In this document: in pieces, positions 36,664-46,274 of the stretch | Numbering within the stretch: position 1 is the first letter of the stretch | How the letters are laid out: each line of letters opens with the position of its first letter | Origin: Pyrus communis | Lineage: Eukaryota; Streptophyta; Magnoliopsida; Rosales; Rosaceae | Assembly (NCBI RefSeq): GCF_963583255.1 | Contig: NC_084817.1 | Coordinates: 10,732,121 to 10,796,120, forward strand | Reading direction: 5' to 3' | DNA: 64,000 nucleotides | Made by a program: the position numbers and the translations under genes | Notes under the pieces: model-generated | Seen by the model: the letters and a program-made list of their open reading frames with translations, nothing else | What the model was told of the DNA's origin: nothing | Database searches by the model: none

Positions 36664-37553
36664 AGTACGTTGATAACATTTCATTATATATACATATCAA
36701 TTTGGTCCACTCATGTTTGTTTTGCGCCCCCTTCAGGACTTAGAATCGAGGCATACAATCCCGACGTCAAGGCATTTCCGCATCGGCATCTTCGAGTCCT
36801 CTAGGCGTAGGACCCATTCTTTTATTCATTCAATTTTATATTATTTCTTTTAGTGTTCTAGTTAGTTATATGCTCTGAACACGTTCCTTTAGTGCTTATT
36901 CTTCATAATTAAATTTATAAGTTTTATTTATTCCTTTTTCTCAGCATTTGCATTCAATAAATGGCTTTCGTCACTCTCGGGTGTCGACCAGCACGTGCCT
37001 ATCCTGATATTCGGAGAATATCAGGATCGGGGCGTATCATGCTTTGCATTCGGTTTCTAAAAAATGTGGTTTTGGGGATTGGCTAGCTTTTGTTGCTTTT
37101 TCGACTTCTCTTTGCTCATTTCCTTAGACCATCTCCAACCCTTGGGGATAAAGCTTATAAATTTAAATTAGAAAATTTTAAACCATAACCCATAAACTGT
37201 TTTTCTCCTCCAACCCTCACGGCTTAAAAGTTTAACCCGAGATTATTAAATAATGATTTTAGCCTAACTTTTTTTTTTTCAATAACTTTTTTGAAAATAA
37301 AATTATGTAAATTATCCTAATTATTTTATTAACATTTTAATCTAAAAATATTTAAATTCCGATAAGTAATTAAAAAACATACAAATACATAGGTATTTAT
37401 AAAGTTTTTAAGTTAAATTTGATTACATATTTTTCTTAAATTGTTTTTGTCACATCCCGCCCCGGGAGGGACCATTTCCCGGGCCCACTCCACCACCGTA
37501 GCACGATATTGTCCGCTTTGGGCCCTGACCACACCCTCACGGTTTTGTTTCTA

Positions 37554-37675
37554 GGAACTCACACGAGAACTTCCTGATGGGTCACCCATCCTGAGAATGC
37601 TCTCGCGCGTTACTCGCTTAACTTCGGAGTTCCGATGGAACCCGAAGCCAGTGAGCTCCCAAAAGGCCTCGTGCT
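37554..37675 (-). ncRNA. 5S rRNA-like segment in the 3' LTR of Cassandra
   Basis: On - it reads CATCGGAACTCCGAAGTTAA, GCGAGAG, then AGGATGGGTGACCC, then GGAAGTTCTCGTG. These are the same blocks, in the same order, as in plant 5S rRNA (atcagaactccgcagttaagc, ggatgggtgacc, gggaagtcctcgtg), including the internal RNA polymerase III promoter region. It is an element-borne relative, not a normal 5S gene. Whether it is transcribed is not visible. Confidence 0.8.
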
Positions 37676-37910
37676 AGGTAGAGATGGGAATATACATATA
37701 AGGATCACTCCCCTAGATGATGTGGGATGTCACAATCCACCCCCTTTAGGGGCCCGACGTCCTCGTCGGCACACCACGACCAGGGTTAGGCTTTGATACC
37801 AAATTGTCACATCCCGGCCCAGGGCGGATAACTTCCCAGCCCCGCTCCACCACCGTAGCACGATATTGTCCACTTTGGGCCCCGACCACGCCCTCACGGT
37901 TTTGTTTCTA

Positions 37911-38030
37911 GGAACTCACACGAGAACTTTCCAATGGGTCACCCATCCTAGGAGTGCTCTGGCGCGCTACTCGCTTAACTTCGGAGTTCCGATGAAACCC
38001 GAAGTCAGTGAGCTCCCAAAAGCCTCGTGC
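37911..38030 (-). ncRNA. 5S rRNA-like segment in the 5' LTR of Cassandra
   Basis: Second copy of the same 5S-like blocks, in the other LTR, with a few substitutions (for example gaaacccgaag in place of ggaacccgaag on +). Being in the 5' LTR, it is the copy that would lie upstream of any element transcript. Confidence 0.75.
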
Positions 38031-38789
38031 TAGGTAGAGATGAGAATATACATATAAGGATCACTCCCTTGGGCGATGTGGGATGTCACAGTTTTAGACA
38101 TTAGATTTAATTTTGGGCCGCCAAATCCTTTTTTTACCATTAGATTTGATCTTATTTGATCATAGCCATTAGATTGTAAGTAAAAAACAAAAAAATGTTG
38201 AAATATGGCAGTTTGGTGGGTCCAAAATAATTTAAGCAGGTTTAAATTCTTGGAGGGTGTGAGGAATCTAGCCCAGAGATATATTTTCTCCCCATGACTT
38301 ATTTTAGTCCAATAGGTGGAGGACTGGGGGATTTTAAAGCTTATATTTTAAGCTTTATTCCATAAATTGAAGATGATCTTAGAATAGAATATTATTGATA
38401 TATATAGAAAAAGAATATCACATTTATATATTGTATTAGGTTGGTCTGTTATTGCCTACAATTGATGTCCAATAAAGCCCATTTTTGAAATTATGGATCC
38501 AACATAAGATTTCCTGCCCACGACCGTGCGTGCATAAAGTCGTGTTTTTAAATCAAAATCCATTGCTTTTAATATTTAGAGATTAAAATATTTATAAAAT
38601 TAAATTACGATAGTTTATATAATTTTATTTTAAAAAAATTTAATTTAAAAAAAAAATAACTTAAGTTCATTATTTAATAATTCTGGGTTAAAATTTTAAG
38701 GTAGAATAATTGAAGCAGTAAAACTTTTTCTGGACTAAAACTTAAATTTTTTAGGTTAAATATTTTTAGGTTTTAAGTTAGGGTTAGAG

Positions 38790-38909
38790 ATGGCCTTATA
38801 TTTCCCGGCATTTAATGGCCGTTGTCTCTCCTCCTCCATAATCTCCAATTTCCACGAGTGGCATGGTTTCTCTCACGATTTCTGTACCAACAACAAGATT
38901 AAAGGGAAG
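38790..38909 (+). other. Possible upstream coding exon of the 39.1-40.4 kb gene
   Basis: An open frame starts with ATG at 38790 (MALYFPAFNG...) and reaches aag|gtttca at 38909/38910, a usable donor. An acceptor (tttttttgcag) ends at 39113. Splicing joins the frames in phase 0 and reaches the ATG at 39120 without a stop, adding 42 residues. The start codon lies inside the terminal repeat of the neighbouring MITE, so either the MITE supplied the start or this is chance and the exon is 5'UTR. A competing open frame (38863-39063) reads through the donor. Confidence 0.4.
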
Positions 38910-39119
38910 GTTTCAATCTTATCCACCTTACCTTTGTTATTTCCGATTAAACCTTCTCGAATGGTTGGTTGTTCGAGTCATCTGTGAAGACAATAAACTT
39001 GCACGCCATCTGTTTGATTTATTGTCTCAACGAAGTCATTGTCCTCTTGCTGTTGCAGTTTAATTTCGGAGTGCCGGCTTGAAGTGTAATTTAGAGAGTA
39101 CATTTTTTTGCAGCGAACA

Positions 39120-40397
39120 ATGACCTGTAGACATATAGAGAAGTTTATCTACGGTGCAAAGCATCTAATGGCTAAGCGAAATGGAGCGTTGCATGTGAAT
39201 GTGAAGCTGTTTCATTGGTCGGAGGAGTCTCGTGAAGAGCCTTTGCCCCCAGAGTGGTATCAGAGGGCATTCCCGAAGTTGACAAAATTAACCCAGTTGT
39301 TAAAAAATGTTGACTTGATTGATGGAAGGCTCGTCAATGTCAGTGATGATTCGATTATCATTGATGATCGTACTGAAAAGAGAATGCTTACTTTCAAGTC
39401 ACTTGCCAGGGTCTTTATTGGAGCTCCATTAGTACAGAAAGAGCTGAGGAATAATGTGGCGGCATTGTCAGGAGGTAGAATCTATAATCCGTTTGTGTGT
39501 TTTGGTACACCTAGTGAAAGGGAGCCCATGATTGTGAATTCACTCTCAGTAGTAGGTGGCTTTCTGAACATCTCTGCCCAACAAAGGCAGTCGGTGCGTG
39601 TCACAATATCCCCACAGGTCACCCAACATCGCATATGGACAGGGATGCTCGAGGAGGTACTCAATGGATTGAAATCCGAGTTGGATTATCTAGATTATCA
39701 GTACCCAAGCAATGGGATAAAAATGGGGCAGCAGATAGTTTCTAGCTGTCTAAAGTTCTTGGCCGACACATCCACCTCCATTTCATATGAAAACGACTTC
39801 TCTTCATGGACACGCCTTGTGCCTGCCAAAGTTATTGACTCTTCTGGCTTGCAAAAATGGGAAGATGTTCTTGAGATGTTCAACGACCTCATTGATTGGT
39901 TGAAAAATGAAAGGAGGTTACTTACTTCCATAGAAAAGATTGAGGTAATGAAAGAGGGGCTGTCTCAAATCAAGGATGTGCTGACTGATAGAAGTATAGG
40001 ACACAAGGAAGTCCGGCATCAAGAAAGCTTAGTGCAAAAGAAGTTGACGAAGACATTGGGTCATTCATCAAAGTGCTTGTTCACACTTTTGTTATATTAC
40101 CTCTATGGGCGTGTTAGAGATATTGAAGTGGACATACGCGGTGGTATTTATAGCCGTGGTAGTGGGGATGATTTCTACTTGTGCATGGGAAGGATTGTGA
40201 CTTCAGACGAGGAGGAGATGGTGTGGAGCGGGGTGAGGCAGTTAGACAGGGCTCTTGGGCTTTTCAAGTTTGTATGGGAAACAGCAGGGATGAAAGGAGC
40301 TTTACAACTGCAAGGCCATGTATGGTGTGTAGGGACTGAGGGTAGAGTTCTTACATATAGAGGAAACACGTTTTTTGTACATGGGATTCATGTTTGA
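39120..40397 (+). CDS. Uncharacterised plant protein, about 425 residues
   Basis: The single long frame is uninterrupted, rare in this window, and its composition is that of a globular protein. The ATG at 39120 is the first inside the exon whose acceptor ends at 39113. Visible stretches: MTCRHIEKFIYGAKHLMAKR at the start; PPEWYQRAFPKLTKLTQLLK; an Asp/Ile-rich strand region (SDDSIIIDD); a central helical part with IDWLKNERRLLTSIEKIEVM; and FTLLLYYLYGRVRDIEVD followed by a C-terminal part ending FFVHGIHV. I see no signal peptide, no clear membrane segment and no catalytic motif. I do not recognise the family and give no function. It is convergent with the DUF247 gene (560 bases between stops). 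The promoter side is occupied by a MITE and a Cassandra element. Confidence 0.75.
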   Translation: MTCRHIEKFIYGAKHLMAKRNGALHVNVKLFHWSEESREEPLPPEWYQRAFPKLTKLTQLLKNVDLIDGRLVNVSDDSIIIDDRTEKRMLTFKSLARVFIGAPLVQKELRNNVAALSGGRIYNPFVCFGTPSEREPMIVNSLSVVGGFLNISAQQRQSVRVTISPQVTQHRIWTGMLEEVLNGLKSELDYLDYQYPSNGIKMGQQIVSSCLKFLADTSTSISYENDFSSWTRLVPAKVIDSSGLQKWEDVLEMFNDLIDWLKNERRLLTSIEKIEVMKEGLSQIKDVLTDRSIGHKEVRHQESLVQKKLTKTLGHSSKCLFTLLLYYLYGRVRDIEVDIRGGIYSRGSGDDFYLCMGRIVTSDEEEMVWSGVRQLDRALGLFKFVWETAGMKGALQLQGHVWCVGTEGRVLTYRGNTFFVHGIHV

Positions 40398-40956
40398 GCA
40401 ACGGTTGTCTTAGCCCGTGAGTTTAAATTTCAGAATGCATCGAAGTTAAGACTGCTGCCCATAACAAGCGAGAAATGGAGAAGTTGTTGCAGCAACTGTG
40501 CTGAGTTCTAGGAGTTCTTAGGCCATTGGTTTTCGGAGAAGCAGATTTGGACATAACAACAGACTGATGAGTGCTTAAATATTTGAAATTGGCCATCCGC
40601 AAATGTCAAGTGCTATAAATCACGAAATGATGACACAATTATGATTGTCATGGTCATCATACATCCTTGGTCATGAACAATCTACAATCTGGCTAATATA
40701 AACATGTAATGCAGAAATAAAGAGATTAGACAAGAAAGTCTTATGACCACTTGAATGCAGTTACTAAAATATAGCAGCTCTCTTATTAACACGAAAGTAA
40801 GAAAATTTCATATTTGACAACAAGAAGCAAAGAGAACAAGGTCTAATTAATCATGTATTTTGCAACTTTCTTATATAAGGTGGTGGAAAAACCAGCTCGC
40901 GGGTATGGAGAACCAAATACGGTGAGGATAGGTGAAAATGTTGAAGGAGAGACTTA
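40398..40956. other. Shared 3' flank of two convergent genes
   Basis: 559 bases between the stop of the + gene and the stop of the DUF247 gene. No coding pattern is seen. Both 3'UTRs must lie here and may overlap. Confidence 0.6.
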
Positions 40957-42267
40957 CTAATGTTGCAGAACTGAGACAACAGAGCACACTGCCTGTACGA
41001 GAGTGAGTACGAGGAGCAAAACAGCTGCAGCAATAGATAGAGTTGCCCAAGGCGTGTTGCAATAATTTTGTCTTAAATTTGCCTTCCATTTGTTCCATGA
41101 AGTTTTGCAGTACCTGTTCAGGTCTTCACAAAGAGTAGCAAAATAGAAGTCGTTCAAGTCCACTATGACCCCATCGGCAAGGTTGTTGATCAGAGTAGAC
41201 CCTCCACTGCTGTCACCAAGCCTATTTTCAACAATTCCGTGCTTAACAAGCAACTCCACATCCTTTGCAGTGTTCACGAAACGATCCATGATGACAACGT
41301 AGTCATTCATGTAATTCTCCATAGAGTGGCATTGTTCAAAGGCAAGGAGGTTTCTGACTGTAAGTGCTGTTTCATCACTAATTGTCAATTTTGGAATTTC
41401 TAGAATCCCATCATTGAATTGTATGTCGAGTAAGTTTTTGGCTGATCCCACTCTAAACTTGACTCCTGCCCGGTGTAACTCTGTGATGCTTGGTGTGTTT
41501 AGAGTTTTGAGTTTCCCTTTAACCTGCCGTCCTAGTGGTAGCTGTAGATATAAGTTTCTACAAAAATCGACAAAATGTTCTGTTTTATACGCACACATTT
41601 TATCCAAATTTCCATCCGCTCCTTTTATATGCATCAGATCTTTGAAGAATGCGAGAGAAAGTTTGAGTATCGAAAGCCTCTCAGTACACTTACTATCAGA
41701 AGGTACATCGATTTTATCTGGGTCAAAAAGATCCTCAAGAACGAAGAATGGCAACTGATTTTCAAGCAGCCGTATGTCAGGCCATACGTCCTGCAGCATC
41801 CATGGTTTGTTAAATATACGATCATTCTCGTCCTGCAATTCATGGAAACGGTGCCTCAACAAGACCTCAATAATGAATGCTGCATCCACGAGAACAATTC
41901 TCACAAAGTCATCACTGCTAAACTTGATAGTTTCTGCGTAACAACTGCGTATCTTGCCCTCTTGGTCCTTTATTATCTTTATATAGTCCTCCAAGCCGAC
42001 CCTGGTTCTGCGTATAAAATCTCGTAGGTACCTCTTTTTGTGCTCTTCCATGGCTTGTAGGCCTGCCCTTCCATGGTGAAGAGGACCTATAGAGACTACT
42101 TGAGGTGTGTAGGCCTTTTCACTTGCACGCCGCAGTCGTTCAGGAACTCTGTAGATACAACACGAAGAGGACAAGGGAGCCAAAGCATCCAACCCCTGAT
42201 TCATTGATTTTGCTAACGGAATGTATGGGTTTTCGATGTCATGTGGAGCTTCGTTGCTTCCTTCCAT
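40957..42267 (-). CDS. DUF247 (UPF0481) membrane-anchored protein, 436 residues
   Basis: The frame is complete and intron-free, with ATG at 42267. Family marks of plant DUF247 (PF03140): CCIYRVPERLR near residues 37-47, YTPQVVSIGPLHHGR near 54-68, EEHKKRYLRDFIRR near 74-87, FVRIVLVDAAFIIEVLLRHR near 121-140, DIRLLENQLPFFVLEDLF near 164-181, and RNLLAFEQC with DYV..MDRFVNT near 307-333. The last 30 residues hold one hydrophobic segment (WATLSIAAAVLLLVLTLVQA), the usual C-terminal membrane anchor. The length is typical. The biochemical role of the family is largely unknown; some grass members act in self-incompatibility, but nothing here points to that. A 5'UTR intron is possible (ttgtcag acceptor about 40 bases upstream on -). 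This is the best-preserved gene in the window. Confidence 0.93.
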   Translation of the reverse strand: MEGSNEAPHDIENPYIPLAKSMNQGLDALAPLSSSCCIYRVPERLRRASEKAYTPQVVSIGPLHHGRAGLQAMEEHKKRYLRDFIRRTRVGLEDYIKIIKDQEGKIRSCYAETIKFSSDDFVRIVLVDAAFIIEVLLRHRFHELQDENDRIFNKPWMLQDVWPDIRLLENQLPFFVLEDLFDPDKIDVPSDSKCTERLSILKLSLAFFKDLMHIKGADGNLDKMCAYKTEHFVDFCRNLYLQLPLGRQVKGKLKTLNTPSITELHRAGVKFRVGSAKNLLDIQFNDGILEIPKLTISDETALTVRNLLAFEQCHSMENYMNDYVVIMDRFVNTAKDVELLVKHGIVENRLGDSSGGSTLINNLADGVIVDLNDFYFATLCEDLNRYCKTSWNKWKANLRQNYCNTPWATLSIAAAVLLLVLTLVQAVCSVVSVLQH

Positions 42268-43365
42268 TTTTATTGCTGATATGTTTGTTGCTCCAAATCG
42301 TAATTGCTGACAACGAGATGTTGATCACTAACACAACAACAAACAAATTTTTCACTATGATATTTTCAACAAGCTCAACCAACTATTGAGAAAATATGAC
42401 AACAATCAAAACTAATCAACATAATTGACAAAATTAACCCAAGAATCGAAAATATACACACCCGATTTTTGTAAGAGAAAACACACATAGACCTTTATAC
42501 ATCCCACCCCAAATGCCTTAAAAGAATTCAAATGGAATGCACCAAGTTCATACAAAACTCTGTTTCTTATGCTCTTGAAAAGTTCCTACTAATTATGCGA
42601 ATCGGCATGAAGAAGGAAAGTCGGTATACAATAATATAGATGTTAGGATCGACGGTACTACAATATGGAAAAAAAATACAATGTAAAGTGAAAAGATAGC
42701 CATCAAGAATTTAAGTTGATTGGCAATTTGTGCCCTACGTGCACGGACCAGCAATCAATCTTCCACTATATCAAAATAATGGGTACAAGAAGAACAATCT
42801 TATCAAGCCGAAGAAAAGGCTTGATGAATAGAATAAAGTATAACACTCTCTCTCACTAGATACGCTGATTTTTGTTTTTCCTAGAGAAATTTTGCAGCAA
42901 TCCCCTAACCCTTCTGCTCAATTTCAATTTCCAAACACAATGTTGGCAGTGAAAAATAAAACAGTGAAAGCTTCACGAATTGGATGAGCCAATAAACATT
43001 ACGAGATTAGAGAAAAATACAAAGCAAATGAAAAGAGAGAGAAGGGAGATAGGAAGTAAAAATGTACCTGCTACGTGTGTTAAAAAAAAAAAGGTTTGCT
43101 TTGCGTGACTGGAAAAGCTCAGTGCAGACTGCTTTCTCTTCTGGCTCTTCTAGTCCATCTGCATCCAAGTTCCGGGCGGAGCGCCGGTAGTGTGATGGAT
43201 TTTTTATTTGACAAATGGTCTGCACCTTCTTCCTCTTCTCAATCACAAAAATACCGATCTTTTATATGCAGGAATCTTCCCCTCTTGATAATATCACAAT
43301 GATGGGGTACTTATGTAAGAAGAATTGGACGAGTTGAAGAAGTCAGGTCAACTCCTTCGCAGCTT
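42268..43365. other. Upstream region of the DUF247 gene
   Basis: Promoter and possible 5'UTR exon of the minus-strand gene. The minus frame 43246-43007 is open but unrecognised and could be part of a leader exon. No TATA box could be assigned with confidence. Confidence 0.4.
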
Positions 43366-43369
43366 CCTT

Positions 43370-44070
43370 GCCTTTTCTTTGTTAAGTCTCTTCCTTGACT
43401 ATAAGAAACTGTCTTGTACTTACCTTCATCTGCCCTTTTCTGAGAAGTCTCCAATGGTTTTCCATGAAAGAGTTTTTCATTTTTTTTGTTTTTTTGTTTT
43501 TGTTTTTTGTTTTTTTTTTTTTTCAACAATATAATCCACCATAAGGAGAGAAGGTGAACTTAGCCTCACAATGAGTTATCAATAATGTAGTTCAAATTTA
43601 CCATTGACGAAAATCGAATTTAAAACCTCTTACTTATAAGTTAAGAGCAATACCACTATCATATTTTTTACTTGACTATTAGAAACTGACTTGTATTTGC
43701 CTAAGACTAATCGAAACAAAAGCCTAAATTGTTCTCAAAGCAAAACTCTCTCCGCCTGGTATCATGTTTTTTCCTTATCTATAAGAAACTGTCTTGTATT
43801 TGCCTTTTCTTTGATACGTCCCTTCCTTGACCATAAGAAACTGTCTTGTACTTGCCTTTATCTACCCTTTTGTGCGAAGTCTCCAATGGCTTTCCATGAA
43901 ACCGTTTTATCTATTTATTTATTTTTTTTAAAACCGATATTATCTATATTAAAGGAGGATGTGAGCTTAGCCTCACAATGGACTAACAATAATGTGGTTC
44001 AAATTCACCTTTGACAAGAATCGAACCTAAAACCTTTTACTTACAAGTGAAGAAGAATACTAGGAGACCA
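43370..44070 (+). repeat. Imperfect tandem duplication, offset about 430 bp
   Basis: The block at about 43370-43630 is repeated at about 43800-44045. Shared landmarks: ttccttgactataagaaact / ttccttgaccataagaaact, gaagtctccaatgg, a T-rich or A/T-rich tract, then gcttagcctcacaatg, then tcgaa(t/c)(t/c)taaaacct. Divergence is roughly one base in ten. Neither copy codes for anything recognisable. Confidence 0.7.
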
Positions 44071-44332
44071 TAGTAGTGAGTGGCTTTCCATGACAGTTTC
44101 TTTAAAAGATTACAAACTGGGCCCTCTACGGATTTTATTATGAAGCAAATTAAATAAAGGGAGCTTTTATGAAAAGGGTTTGGGTTAAGTTTATTTTAAT
44201 AAAAAATCATGTTATAACTTTATTTAATGAAAAAAACTTAAATTTGAATGAAAAACCCTTAAATTTTAATAAAGGGGAGACAATTAATATATATATAAAA
44301 CCTGACGCATGAGATCCTTGCGTCCATCACAA

Positions 44333-44735
44333 TCATTGTTTATGAAAGAGTACTATACTGTTTATGAAACTTAATGGTAGTATACTATTTATGAAACTCA
44401 ACAGTGCCATATTATTTATGAAACTCAACGGTACTATAATATTTATGAAACTGAACGATATTACACTATTTATTGGTCCAGATTCATAAATAGTGCCTAG
44501 TTCTTGGTTCACTTTCATAAATAATGCCTAGTTATTGGGTCATATTTTATAAATAGTTTATAGTAATTTGTATAGTTTTGTAAATAGTGTCTTATTCTTG
44601 GTCAAATTTCATAAATAATGCCTAGTTCTTAGTCCACTTTCATATATAATACCTAGTTTTTTGTCATGCTTCATAAATAGTATCTAGTTCTTGGTCCAGT
44701 TTCATAAATAGTGTCTCTTTCTTGGTCCAATGTTT
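44333..44735. repeat. Fold-back minisatellite
   Basis: The left arm (44333-44475) has five units of about 25-30 bases built on tatttatgaaactcaacgg. The right arm (44485-44735) has about eight units of 30-35 bases built on ttcataaatagtgcctagtt. The shared core (TTTATGAA / TTCATAAA) is inverted between the arms, so the two can pair. On - it gives a repetitive peptide (SFINSI.PL), a by-product of the repeat. Confidence 0.75.
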
Positions 44736-44759
44736 TATACTGAACTCTTTCAATTTTTT

Positions 44760-45790
44760 TATATTTTCTAATCAAACAAAGAACCAATTACAAATGGAGG
44801 TGATTGAAAATTCATATGGTGCACAACTCCAAGTTTATTTTTTCTTAGCATATTCCCATACAAATCAAACAAAAGATACTGTGAATTAATAAGGAAAAAT
44901 AAAAATCGAGCTCATATTTTACTCAAATATTTGAGAATCCTAGATGATAAGAACTCTCGTGCATGAAAGCATATAGAACTGATATTGAACCTAGAGAATA
45001 TGTCATCCAAATGCAAGAAGTAGGCGAAAAATCGAATCTAACGATCTCGATTAAGTGAAAACTTCATTAAACAGTGAAAATTAAAGATGAAAAACTTCAA
45101 CATTTCTACAAATCATTTTCCTGCGTTTTCTCGGGAACCAAACAACACTTTGCGATTGAAATTCTAGGAAATTAATAGCCGATCCTTGAGTGAGGAGGAA
45201 GGACCGAGATGGAGCTGAAATCACAGGCCTCGTTGATCTTCAACTTCCTTTGCTTGAAACGCAGTTGAATTTCTAGGAGATTTGAAGAGAGATGGACTTT
45301 TGATTGGAAAAAGACTACCGACTGATGGTTTGAAAAAATCGTTTGCTTCCTCATATTGTTCTTCTCTATTAGTGGAGGATCACGTATTTGACAGAGATGC
45401 AGTGACTTGCACGCACTTTTGCTAGGTATTTTTTTGGTTTTTTTTCTTTCTCTTGTCCTTATGTTAATGAACTCAACTATTTCTCTCTAAGAATGCATAT
45501 TTTTTTTTCTTCAAAAAAAAAAAAAGCCCCTTCTCCTGCAAGTTTGTTTTTTTTATTTTTTTTTATATGATTCTCCTTTCTCCTCCCATCATTAATTCCA
45601 CATAAATATTTTTTTTTAAAAAAAAGTTGCGGCATATATATATTTTAAATGGAGAAAAAACTCCATAGAAGCAAATACATAAGCTGGGAATAAGCACCAG
45701 CACACCAAACCAAACAAAAGCTGGAAAAAAAACGCTGTGCATTGCACACTCCTTTAGTTAGGGTTTTTTTTTTTAATTTTTAAATAAAGT
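44760..45790. other. AT-rich spacer, no gene seen
   Basis: Several long A or T runs (45507-45535, 45548-45566 and others). No family pattern in any frame. Confidence 0.5.
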
Positions 45791-45796
45791 TGTATG

Positions 45797-46243
45797 TGTT
45801 GTAGGCAAGGTTCTAAAAAACGTTAGGCGCTAGTCAGGCAGCGGGCTAGCACCTAGGCGGATTTAGGTAAATTTCTTGTATATCTTGTAAATAAGTGCAT
45901 ATTGACACTTACAAAAAATTATACTTGTATGAAATCCATGGATAAGATAATAAAATAATGATAAAATGCAAAAATAGTATCCAACAAGTCCAAAATTTAA
46001 AAATACATTAAGCATATATGCCATATAACCATAGTGAGGAGTATTGTAGGATGACAAATGTACAACAAGTTCACAATTTAAAACAACATAAAATGGAAAA
46101 TAAGAGGAAAATAAGGAAATTTAGTAATGTAAGATAATTATCTTTAGCATCCCGGAATTTAAGTTGATACACAACACACCTATTCTATAAAATTAACAAA
46201 ATTTCAAGTTGTAATTAGAACTTAGACTTTAAACAAATTTCAC

Positions 46244-46274
<31 letters not shown>

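Larger units (their letters stand above)
32683..37039 (+). mobile_element. Solo LTR (outer), interrupted by another solo LTR
   Basis: It starts TGTAACAACC and ends GGCGTATCA. The perfect 5-bp duplication tgctt flanks it at 32678-32682 and 37040-37044. No internal domain, primer-binding site or polypurine tract is present, so it is a solo LTR left by recombination between two LTRs. Without the insertion at 34401-36663 and its target copy it is about 2.09 kb. It includes a CT-rich stretch and an (AC)n tract at 32934-32959. No protein is encoded. Confidence 0.8.
37448..38090 (-). mobile_element. Complete Cassandra-type TRIM retrotransposon, 643 bp
   Basis: There are two LTRs (37448-37734 and 37805-38090), each TGTGACATCCC...GGGATGTGACA when read on -, and only 70 bases between them. 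The internal part has a primer-binding site on - (TTTGGTATCAAAGCC at about 37788-37802, methionine tRNA type) and a polypurine tract (AAAGGGGGTGGAT at 37735-37747). The 5-bp duplication gtttt flanks it (37443-37447 and 38091-38095). The LTRs contain a 5S rRNA-like segment, the defining mark of Cassandra. It encodes nothing and depends on other elements for its enzymes. The two LTRs still agree over most of their length, which suggests a fairly recent insertion. Confidence 0.92.
37128..38795. mobile_element. TTA-flanked MITE (PIF/Harbinger-like) holding a Cassandra TRIM
   Basis: The left end GACCATCTCCAACCC and the inverse of the right end GGCCATCTCTAACCC agree at 13 of 15 positions. Both ends are bordered by TTA (37125-37127 and 38796-38798), the target duplication used by PIF/Harbinger elements. 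The interior is AT-rich and non-coding. A second possible right end, inverse GATCATCTTCAATTT followed by TTA at 38379-38381, matches less well and could mean two related MITEs side by side. The right terminus overlaps the possible start codon at 38790. Confidence 0.55.

Noticed and set aside
44000..44040. tRNA-like tcgaacctaaaacc near 44016.
   Set aside because: No acceptor stem, anticodon arm or A box at the proper distance. The same string occurs in the duplicate block at 43615 as tcgaatttaaaacc.
44333..44518. Repetitive peptide SFINSI.PL on - as a possible repeat protein.
   Set aside because: It follows from the minisatellite period being near a multiple of three. No start context, and it stops where the array changes orientation.
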